NCBI RefSeq assembly: GCF_000224145.3
Contig: NW_004190384.2
Span: forward strand, 82,349 to 146,348
Source of the DNA: Ciona intestinalis
Taxonomy: Eukaryota; Chordata; Ascidiacea; Phlebobranchia; Cionidae
Direction: 5' to 3'
Length of the DNA stretch: 64,000 bases
The translations under genes were made by a program, and so were the position numbers. Within the stretch, counting starts at the first letter, position 1, and the number at the start of each line of letters is the position of its first letter. This document shows positions 45,674 through 54,756 of the stretch, one piece after another. A model generated the notes under the pieces. The model saw only the letters and a list, made by a program, of their open reading frames with translations, searched no databases and had not been told where the DNA came from.

Positions 45674-46216
45674 TTAAAGGGCCTAAACACACCCCACGTC
45701 ACTTTTATTTTTTATGGTAAATTCATAAAGCGACCGTTTTATTGATTCCAAAAATACTTTGCTTATTAAAATTGGTCCAGTATAGGCGGAGATATTCGTC
45801 CTCAAACAGTGATCTCTAGCGCTATCTTTTTTTTACTACGAGCTCCGTGATTGTGACGTAGGAACGTACTAGTCACGTGACTGATTCATTCGTAAAAGCG
45901 AAACTTGCGTTTTTTTTGTGCTTTTTTGCGTTTTTTTGTTCTCTCGTTTTTCGCTGAAAACACTGCCTCTCGCCTTTCTGAATGAGAGCGGCCACGCTTC
46001 AACAATTTTGTTACGTGTTTGTCACGTGGGTAGTACACTTCTCAATTTTTTTCGCCACGCAACTTTCAAATCAGTTTTTTGAATTTCACGGTGTTTGAGC
46101 TGGAATATCTTTGGTTATACAGAACCGATTAAAACAAGTAAGGTGTCGTTGGAATTAGAAAAACACACTCTATCGATTAAAGCGAAGTACATTTGGGGTG
46201 TGTTTAGGCCCTTTAA
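45674..46216. mobile_element. TTAA-flanked piggyBac-like MITE, copy B
   Basis: Perfect terminal inverted repeats AGGGCCTAAACACACCCC and GGGGTGTGTTTAGGCCCT between TTAA duplicates (45674-45677 and 46213-46216). The interior matches copy A at 13410-13846 but carries about 100 extra bases near 45920-46050. Non-coding. Confidence 0.92.
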
Positions 46217-46239
46217 TACATGTATAAATACATTCTGCC

Positions 46240-47225
46240 CAAAGTTAGTATAGACCAAGTTAGGAAACGGCGCTCGTGTCCACCATTACGGAGCCCACAG
46301 AGCGTGAATCGCCTATACAAATGCATGGTCGGCGTGTGTTTATTTGGTTCTTGTAAGCAATACAAAGCTAGAAAACACGTATAGCGATTGTTTTAACATT
46401 TAAAATATAGTTTCTAATATAAATCTTGTTATATAATATAAAATCTAGGAATTAATGTGGAGTAAATTAATATTTTGACTGGTTTTCGGCTACAGTGTGG
46501 TTTAACAGGGTACTTTACGTTGGCGATTAAGACTAGGAGCAATCAGCTTAGTTTACATAATAGTATATGATCATACCTACGAATCTACAGAGCCATTCTT
46601 TACTACATTTATAATCCAACATGAGTGGACATGCAGCTCCAAACTGCTTAAGTACTAGCAGATAAGGTGTTCGCGTTATCCGATTTCATAAGGACCCGGA
46701 ACGCAGNNNNNNNNNNNNNNNNNNNNNNNNNNNNNNNNNNNNNNNNNNNNNNNNNNCTTAAGTTTCGTTGCCGGGTATACGTGTTAAGTTTGTGAGCCAA
46801 AAAGTAAAATCACGCCAATTTACATGCAAAACTGCAGCTAGATACACCAGTTTATGGTAATGTTAGGCGTTTTTGTTGGTATTTTGATATTTTAGACATG
46901 TTCTTTTATGTTTTTGGTTAGTAAACTTGATATTTTCTGTTTTTTTACTCTTTAATCGATTGAGTGTTCAATAAAAGTTGATTATTTTTGTGAGGTTTAT
47001 TATTGTGATAAGATATAACATTAGTAGAAGCCCATTTTTACGCGCAGAAGTGCTTGGTTTTTAAAAAATCGCAATATTTAAACGAAAAACAGCACCCAGC
47101 AATGATAAAATGCTATGCCGTGGGCTCCGTAATGGTGGCGACTATGACGTCATAGACGCGAGACAATGGATAACAAGACTCGTTGTTTTACAATCCGTTT
47201 CCTAACTTGGTCTATACTAACTTTG
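46240..47225. mobile_element. hAT-like non-autonomous element with 8 bp target duplication
   Basis: Begins CAAAGTTAGTATAGACCAAG and ends with the exact inverse. The match extends about 31 bp and resumes deeper at CCACCATTACGGAGCCCAC. It is flanked on both sides by the direct repeat ATTCTGCC (46232-46239 and 47226-47233), as expected for hAT insertion. The interior includes a 50 N gap (46707-46756) and no recognisable transposase. Confidence 0.88.
46707..46756. other. Assembly gap (50 N)
   Basis: Undetermined bases inside the hAT-like element. Confidence 0.99.
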
Positions 47226-47338
47226 ATTCTGCCTACTGCTCCACAGTCACCAATGGCGAATAGAACCCGTGTTGTTGGTTACTTCAGATTTGTTTTTGAT
47301 CGAGCCCAGTCGACCGTTGTAGTAAAAGGATTAACTAA

Positions 47339-47534
47339 TATAGCAGGGTGGGGGTAGATGGGACACCTTTTTATTTTGTTTTCTCTTTTCATTTGGTAGT
47401 AAACAAAGAATATTTAATGAATTATAAAACCGTATCTTCACGACTTCCACAGACCGTTGTTAGTTGTTTAAAACACGATCAGGCTATTTGGATAATATGT
47501 GTTACAGGTGTCCCATCTTCCACGACTCTACTAT
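47339..47534. mobile_element. TA-MITE copy 14
   Basis: Left GCAGGGTGGGGGTAGATGGG and right GTCCCATCTTCCACGACTCT, with full core. It lies about 110 bp from the hAT-like element. Confidence 0.9.
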
Positions 47535-48351
47535 CTTATGCTAATTAGTTTAAAACGTGTTCATTCATTAGATCTGTGATCTCTTGTTGCAAGGATAATG
47601 ACTTTATCATTCAAACAATGCCAATTTTTAAAGCAATATATTTACTCTAAAACAGAGTACTATGATAATATGAAGCAAAAATGTCTATAGTTCATTAAGT
47701 TGTTTATGCTTGTGACAGCGTGACACCCACCCTGACATCAGTGGTGTAGCGGTTCGGTTTATTGTGGTTGTAAATCTTTGTAGCAACATATGTTCGCTTA
47801 TGGTGTTGAGGTATTTATATGGTTTCTCTCCTGACATTTGTCACGTCGTAAAGTTACATCTGTCTTTTTACTTCAATTCCCCTTTATAAACCTTACCGTA
47901 CATGTTATGAGACGGAGAAACACGCAGACGTTTCGAGAGACAAGTGACTAACTAGATAGGGTTACGTGATTGTAAACGTTGGAGTTGCTTTTGGTACTTG
48001 TTTACTGTTGAAAAGTTTATAACGCCTCAATACAAATTGATGTTCAAATAACCGAGTCATACTCAACAAGACAACGTCAGTACCAGAAGACAGAAGCAAG
48101 AAATTTCTCCCAAATACAGCGCACATTCCGAGAGTAGGATACAGCGCGTAGGACAGCCGCGACTCGCAACAAGGTGTTTAACTGGCGCACCTCGTCTAGA
48201 TAATCGAACTGAACTGACTAAGGCACGTCGAGACGCGGGCGCCCCTACAGTGGAAAGTCCCTTAAGTGGCCGCTCATGTTGCGGCTTTGTGTACTATATA
48301 CTTGAATTACTGTGGTATACGTTAGGGGTTTACGATTTTGGGTGCCAGTGA

Positions 48352-48493
48352 AGAATCTCCACCCCCACCTTATTTGGTAACCCCTAACCCCTATAACCAC
48401 TAACCCTAACCATCAACACCTAACCACCTAACCTAGGGGGTTGGGGGTTAGTGGTTAGGGGCTAGTGGTTAGCAAATAAGGTGGGGGGGATTT
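48352..48493. repeat. Hairpin-forming inverted repeat with telomere-like CCCTAA/TTAGGG variants
   Basis: Left arm CCACCCCCACCTTATTTGG TAACCCCTAACCCC and right arm in reverse (GGTTAGCAAATAAGGTGGGG). The centre is CTAACC/GGTTAG-rich with CTAGG at the fold. Related to telomeric repeat but irregular. Confidence 0.8.
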
Positions 48494-48754
48494 TGATTAG
48501 TTCGACTAAACAGAAAAGGTTGAAGAGCACTGCATTAAACAACATGCAGTATTATAGTTTGAACTATATTTACATTCCAAAATCGTTAGGAACACGAGGT
48601 TTGCGGTTAAAGAAAAGACTAGTTTCGCAATTCCAAGTGATGCAAGATATAGAATGCATATAAAAAACTGTGGAAAAGTGGCTAAATTTGTTTAAAATGT
48701 TCAAGACTGAATATTATTGCTGAAAGTTGGTGAACTTTGTGATGTACCCTTGTA

Positions 48755-48892
48755 GGGTCCCTTTAATTAGTGCATGGTCAACTATGTCCCAAACATTTAC
48801 TATGTCCACTGTGTCCGCTATGCCCGGCTTTAGACAGCGAACCTGGTGGACATGGTGAATACAATAGCAGACATGCACTAATTAAAGAGACC
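48755..48892. mobile_element. 138 bp MITE with 9 bp target duplication
   Basis: Termini GGGTCCCTTTAATTAGTGCA and its inverse (TGCACTAATTAAAGAGACC, one or two mismatches). Both sides carry ACCCTTGTA (48746-48754 and 48893-48901). A 9 bp duplication suggests a Mutator-like source, by inference. Confidence 0.82.
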
Positions 48893-49059
48893 ACCCTTGT
48901 ATTTGTATACCCTTTCGCACTTGCACACCCAGGGGTATTTATGCGCCGTGTACACCAGAAAATCACTGATATATTGTGTTATTGTGCGCAGTTGTTTAAT
49001 GTGTCAGCAATAAATGAAATATATAATAATCGTCTACAAATTTAATTTTTGTTATTTCG

Positions 49060-49145
49060 TACATGGTAACTGGTAACTGGTAAGTGGTAAGTGTGTAGTA
49101 CATTGTGTAATAAACAAAACACACATGTTATAATGACTGTCGTTC
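49060..49145 (-). mobile_element. SINE-like head fragment upstream of MED17
   Basis: Complement of the family head: TACATGGTAACTGGTAACTG, AAACACACATGTTATAATGA and CTGTCGTTCG. The short GGTAACTGGTAAGTGGTAAG is locally repeated. Confidence 0.65.
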
Positions 49146-49203
49146 GAAAGACTAATATAAACTTTGTTTTTGTTCTTTTTCTATTCAGCACTCAGCATTA
49201 AAC

Positions 49204-51165
49204 ATGAGCAATCCACTAAACGTAAAGATTTCTTTGCAACCTTTGTCTGAAACAAAGATTCAAGAAATTGCGTATAATGGCCGTGAGACGTTTATTCCAC
49301 CCCTCTCCATGTCCGAGAGCTTGACAGATCTTGCAAACCGAATCAACTTTTTAGCTGAAGATGAATCAGACGTAGATCAGGATGTCGAGAGAAAACTCAC
49401 CCCAGGCAAGCAGTGGCCATGGGAAAATATAAGATCGCATTTACAGAGTGCGCTGATTGAAATGAATGTGTTGGTTGATGTGATGGCCATCGCACAAAAT
49501 AAGGACAGCACGTCCAAAGATAAACAGGAATCAACCGACCCAAATCGTTACTTGATGTTTAGCTCTGTTGCTAAGGAAGCAGAAACACCCAAACCCATGT
49601 TACAAATGATAACTAAAAAAAGGTGCTTAGGAGCTGCTGGGAAAATTCTTTTAGATGGAGCAGAAAGACTAAACAAAGCTAGAAACGAAGTTTCTACTCA
49701 ACAAAACTTTCACGCACAACTGCTCAAGTTAAGACAAAGATGGAGAGTACGTAGACACGGAGATAAAATTCTTGGGGACTTGAGTTACAGAACAGCTGGT
49801 TCTGACTTCTTGCATCATGGCTCATTTGAAGTTGTGAAAGTATCAGCGGATGATATGGATCATGATGTTGGAAACGAAAATCTCCCGCTGCGTGTTGTGA
49901 TGAGTCCAGATTTGAAAGGAAGATCAACAATATCCGTGATGATCATTGACACTTCAGGCACAGATTATATCACAGACATGGCAAGCCTTAACTATAATGA
50001 TGAAGTTGGGTTTAATACTTCAAGTATGCACGACCCATCCTGGCATAAGAAGCTTTGCCAGGCTCAGAATGTATTGTATTGTAAAGAGCTGTTTGCACAT
50101 TTGACCAAAGAAGCTGTGCAGTATAAGAATGTTGGTGCAATTGCACCCATTGTTGTGATAAAGGACACAATTTCTACTGAAATATTCCCATCCATCCGAT
50201 TAGTAGTAAAACTCATTCATTCTATGGATACTGATAACCAGCAAAGCCAAACTGAAAATCCATCTGCATTAGAAACTGTCTTCAGTTTAAAGTTCACCTT
50301 GCTACAACTTTTGCAAGAAGTGCATCGAAGAAAACTAGAAATATCGCCACCTCGGCCTACAAGTGCAGTGCTAGGGTTGACGCCACATATGCGAAGAGCG
50401 GCAGTTCAAGGTAACACCTTGAAACAATTGACATTGGCATCGGATAAGAACAACATATCGTTCATTGAATCTTTGTTGAAAATGGCAAAACATCATGTTG
50501 TGCGGAAACGAGTTGTTTCATTGATTCAAACCGTCACTAAATCGTTTCAAGATCCAGATGTACAAGCACATTGGTCAACTATTGGCAACATGTTTGAATC
50601 TAGCGTTCGAATTTTAATTGCGAGTTCTGGTTTTGAAAGTTGTTACCGCACCGTTGTCCAGCTTACATTATATTCTGATCACATCAAAGCGTTGCAGCGT
50701 GAGGGTCGTGTACTAACGCTTTCAACAGAATATTCAGATCTCTACCTTTACTTTATAACATTAATATCATCACACCAGCTACAAACGGTTCAAGCACTTT
50801 CGAAAATATTAAACTGGTCATTATTACACATGGCACCTCATGCAGGGGTGTGTATAAATAACAGCGTTATAAACCGAGGAACGATGTTGCTTGCTTCTCC
50901 ATCCAATGATAGCAAGTTATCACTCAGTATTACCCACAACACAGACCACTCAATTAGCCACAATGTCCGAATCCAATTCTCAAAATCTCTTGATTTAAAG
51001 TTAAATAATCAGGTCTTCACGGAGACTCAAGACAACCTTACTTTGAGTTCGAAATACCTTGGGTTGGGAGGAGAATGGAAAATAGTTAACTGGCAAAATT
51101 TGCATGGCCGGCATTTTGTGCAAAAAATGGAAACTTTATTAACAAGTTTGGTTTCTAATTTTTAA
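49204..51165 (+). CDS. MED17: Mediator complex subunit 17, intronless
   Basis: The 653-residue product has nearly the length of human MED17 (651). Matching stretches include GRETFIPPLSMSESLTDLANR at the N-terminus (only part quoted: PPLSMSESL), WPWENIRSHLQSALIEM, GDKILGDLSYRTAGSDF, HHGSFEVVK, KLCQAQNVLYCKELFAHL, DVQAHWSTIGNMFESSV, REGRVLTLS and a final VQKMETLL. MED17 is a central head-module subunit that couples activators to RNA polymerase II. The ATG at 49204 is preceded at 15 bp by a strong pyrimidine tract ending CTATTCAG. That tract is a likely 5' UTR intron or trans-splice acceptor. The gene reads without interruption. XPA follows 342 bp downstream on the same strand. Confidence 0.96.
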   Translation: MSNPLNVKISLQPLSETKIQEIAYNGRETFIPPLSMSESLTDLANRINFLAEDESDVDQDVERKLTPGKQWPWENIRSHLQSALIEMNVLVDVMAIAQNKDSTSKDKQESTDPNRYLMFSSVAKEAETPKPMLQMITKKRCLGAAGKILLDGAERLNKARNEVSTQQNFHAQLLKLRQRWRVRRHGDKILGDLSYRTAGSDFLHHGSFEVVKVSADDMDHDVGNENLPLRVVMSPDLKGRSTISVMIIDTSGTDYITDMASLNYNDEVGFNTSSMHDPSWHKKLCQAQNVLYCKELFAHLTKEAVQYKNVGAIAPIVVIKDTISTEIFPSIRLVVKLIHSMDTDNQQSQTENPSALETVFSLKFTLLQLLQEVHRRKLEISPPRPTSAVLGLTPHMRRAAVQGNTLKQLTLASDKNNISFIESLLKMAKHHVVRKRVVSLIQTVTKSFQDPDVQAHWSTIGNMFESSVRILIASSGFESCYRTVVQLTLYSDHIKALQREGRVLTLSTEYSDLYLYFITLISSHQLQTVQALSKILNWSLLHMAPHAGVCINNSVINRGTMLLASPSNDSKLSLSITHNTDHSISHNVRIQFSKSLDLKLNNQVFTETQDNLTLSSKYLGLGGEWKIVNWQNLHGRHFVQKMETLLTSLVSNF

Positions 51166-51507
51166 AAAATAATTTTGTTTCAATCCTGTGCTATAACAGT
51201 TCAATATCTGTCACTACCCAGTGCTCACTACATTAATAAAAATTGTAGTTTTTTTATTTTGTTCCTATTCGTGTCATAGTCAATCATTTCTGTTTTTTAA
51301 TTTTATTAGCGGGGTCATAAATTTTTTTTTTTTTTTTTCTGAAACTGCCATAATACTTTACATTCATAAAAACTTGCTTCACATTAGCAGTTATTATTAA
51401 AACTGTTTACATCGGGCAGATAATGGCATATGACTGATATGATAATACTTTCACTTTTACAGATTAAAAAAAATTGCCACCTAGTTATATTTTAGAACGA
51501 TTATATA
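51166..51507. other. MED17-XPA intergenic
   Basis: Short AT-rich spacer containing a T-run near 51326 and an acceptor-like TTTCACTTTTACAG at about 51450-51463, which may be the XPA leader acceptor. No other feature. Confidence 0.55.
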
Positions 51508-53989
51508 ATGTCAAATGATATTGAAGAAAAACAACCAAACGTTGAATGTTTAGTTGATAACGATATCGATGCATCGCCATCTAAACATGTGGTGACTAAA
51601 ACACGAGCTGCTCAATTGGCAAGGTCGGAAAGAAATCGACAAAAAGCTCTTCTTCTGCGCCAGTCCAAGTTAGCCAATCAACAGATTAATAAAAAAGATG
51701 GAAAAACTTCTGTTGGTTGCACAAGGTAAAATAATGTTTTGAACTCTTGTTGGTTGCTACAGTGCAGTGAAATATATGTTAGAACATTTATCTCCTAATT
51801 AAAAGATAAGTAATTCAAAGCTTTATGCATCAACCATTGTAAGTATGGTCTCGATAATACTAATGTGCTAATGTTTTGGACATATGTGTTCTTGGATAAG
51901 ACACTTAATGGCATACCATGATAAAGTCTCACTGTATCACAGACGAAACAATGCTCTTTTAAAATCACCAAAAAAGCCTTTTTTCCTTTCACTCTTACAT
52001 TTCTGATATTACATACTTGTTGGTCAATATTCAAGTGCAGGTTTCATGTTGTATTGTGCAGCGTTGTTGACTCGGGTGCCGGATTCCTCATCGAGGAAAA
52101 CTCACAAGTTGAAGCAAAGAAAATGAAAGTAACAGAAGAACCTGCGCCAGTAATAGCTGGTGATCTCACTATTTGTATAGAGTGCGACAAACCTTTCCTG
52201 GATTCTTATCTATCAAGCACATATGATCATCCAGTGTGTGACAAGTGTAAGGACACCGAAGACAAACACTCAGTTATTACAAAGTCTGAAGCAAAGGTGA
52301 AAGATGTTGTAAAATTTCTTTAATACAGCTTTAAAAACTGTATACTTTGAGGAGATTTGTTTTTTATATGTTTTTAATAAGTTTATATTTTCCAGGAAAC
52401 TTATTTGTTAAGTGAGGTAGATCTGATGAAACGCGAACCGCTACTTAAGTGTGTTGTTCGTCGTAACCCAAGAAACAACAGATGGGGTGATATGAAGTTG
52501 TATCTTAAGCTACAGGTACTACAGTTTGTTTTCTTATATAGCCTATATATCAATGTATGTGTGCTGTGACAGTGGTTGGCAGGCGTGGTTATGACCTAAA
52601 TGTTTTTGGTTCAAGACCTGTCGCTGCTATAAATGGAGGTTTGTGTCTTTAGTTATACTTGTATAGTTATATACATATAGTTTTGTATCATTTTTATATC
52701 GTGAAAACTGTGATAGTTTGTACTAATTAAACCAATATTGGAACATACGATTTTATTTGTATTTTTATCAGAATGCAAGTATCTAAACCACTGAGTCAAA
52801 TATATTACAAAACAGATTTGTATGTTACCCTGTTAAAGCAATGATTGAATTACGAATTGGTGCCAAATTGCCTCCTAGCTTTACAATCTTGTATAACTTC
52901 AAGATTAGTTTGTTTGCACAAATATATATGCAATACAATGTGCTTGGTTGGTTTAAATATAAACACAGTTTGAATACTATTGGTAATATGCTCATATGAA
53001 GTAGTATTGTCCCCCATCCACATACATTAATAGTAAAATACAAAACCAAACCTTTTCTGTTGAATAATTACTTTAGTTATTTATCTAAGGTTGAGAAGCG
53101 AGCACTGGAGGTTTGGGGAAGTGAGGAAGCTATTGAAGATGAACATGAAGTACGGAGAAAGAAGAAGGAAGATGCAAAGATAAAGAAGTTTAATAAAAAT
53201 ATGAAACAATTAAGGAAAGAGGTGCGAGTAGTATGTATGGTAGAGTAGTATGTATGGTAGAGTAGTATGTATGGTAGGGTTTATCACTGCCACGTTTTTA
53301 TGAGTGATGGATGGGTTCTTAGTTGGAACTAATCGAAGGTGTCTTGAAGCTCGTCCGATTAATTCACTGTAGCTGAAACGTTGTGTCTGTTTCTCGTATT
53401 CACAACAACATGTAACATAGGCGGCACTCAATGTATTTAGTTTTACTTTTGAATCCTATTATTTTATTGCCTGCATTTCCATTCTCTGCCTACTACGAAT
53501 CACAACACGCTTATATACGCTACAATCACATGACGCAAAAGAGACAAAGAAACTGCATGGATAACTGCAATGTTTAGATACAAAACTGCAGGAATGTTTT
53601 GTTTGCATCCAGACTTTGCAGTTTCGTTTTAAAATTTTCATGACACGTTATTAGCGTTTTTGATAAGCTGATAGAATGACCCAGAAACTGACGCGCACGA
53701 AATATACCAACATTCAACACAATATATTTCTGATAAATTTAGCCTATATAGTATATACTTTCTACTAATTAATTGACCATGCGTCAGCAGTTGTTTTAGT
53801 TGAATAGTTAACTTTATTATCATCAGTTAAACAATAACTCCTCATGACATGCAGGTCCGAAGCAGTTTATACTCAGTTAAAGTGCAAGGCCACCAACATA
53901 GTTATGGTGAGGAACAACATATAGGAGGAGATGAATATAACAAGACTTGTTCAACATGCGGACACCAAGTTACCTTTGAGAAGATGTAA
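51508..53989 (+). CDS. XPA: XPA, nucleotide excision repair damage-verification scaffold, 5 exons
   Basis: Exons 51508-51725, 52062-52296, 52396-52515, 53090-53221 and 53855-53989 join in phase to 279 residues (human 273). Exon 1 holds a basic nuclear region (LARSERNRQKALLLRQSKLA). Exon 2 starts with the ERCC1-contact-like SGAGFLIEE and carries the Cys4 zinc finger: CIEC, 17 residues, CDKC. Further matches are DSYL, DKHSVITKSEAK, RWGDMKLYLKLQ, KRALEVWGSEEA, KTCSTCGH and a final FEKM. XPA binds damaged DNA junctions, RPA, ERCC1 and TFIIH in the nucleus. All zinc-binding Cys are present, so the gene looks functional. A SINE-like fragment lies in intron 3. Confidence 0.97.
52560..52650 (+). mobile_element. 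SINE-like tRNA-end fragment in XPA intron 3
   Basis: GACAGTGGTTGGCAGGCG resembles a tRNA box A, TGGTTCAAGACCTGTCGCTG a box B plus family block. Confidence 0.7.
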
Positions 53990-54756
53990 AGGTATTGCTG
54001 GTATATTTGAGCATGTTTTGTTCTATGTAAAATGAAATTCATTAAATGCATTCATATACTTACATTATTATAACGTAACCCAAAAGTGGTCCAAAAATAT
54101 GTATTCATTTTGATCTCTTTTTTATTTTTCTTCCTATTTATTTGTTTAACGTAATAGTAATGAAAAGTGAAAACCAATAAATGATGTAAGTTGTTAAAAG
54201 CATCTATGTATGTATAAATATATATGTATTATGGCGGCATAAACCATGTGCATTTAAATTGTACTGCAACATTTTTTCTCTCTAAACATGTGCAGGGAAA
54301 TTAATAAAGCAACCATAAATATTAAAATAAAAAGTAAACAAAAACCTGTAAAAAAAAGGTGACCTCATATGTTTAAGCACCCCACTTTTAAACGTAAAAT
54401 TGATTAAACTTTGCTTTTGGATGTCTATACAAACAAACAGAGCCGAAAAATATTGTATTCACCACATTTATCAATGAGGTTCCCTTTGCTTCTCAACTAT
54501 GAATGTAACTGTATGTTTACAAGGTCATCTGTGACGCGTATCGATGCAAATGTATCAGCCACATATTCTACTTTAATTATAAACAATTCTTTCATAGAAC
54601 ATTTCATTGTAACATCAGGTATCATGTATTCAAGTAATATTGTTGTTATGCATACTAACAAACACCGTCATTGTTGCAACCCCTTCCACCCGATGTCTCT
54701 CCACTAAACATTCCCATATTCATTCTTCACCACTCAGCACTCAGCACCCGACATCT
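53990..54756. other. Intergenic between convergent XPA and the unrecognised minus-strand gene
   Basis: AT-rich 3' flank of both genes. AATAAA occurs at about 54176-54181 and other positions. No gene seen. Confidence 0.6.

Larger units (their letters stand above)
44396..49203. other. Transposon-rich gene desert upstream of MED17
   Basis: No gene recognised across 4.8 kb. It contains the TA-MITEs at 44846 and 47339, piggyBac-like MITE copy B, a hAT-like element, a telomere-like hairpin, a 138 bp MITE and a SINE-like head, all listed separately. A stretch at 47540-48350 shows no clear repeat or gene. Confidence 0.7.
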
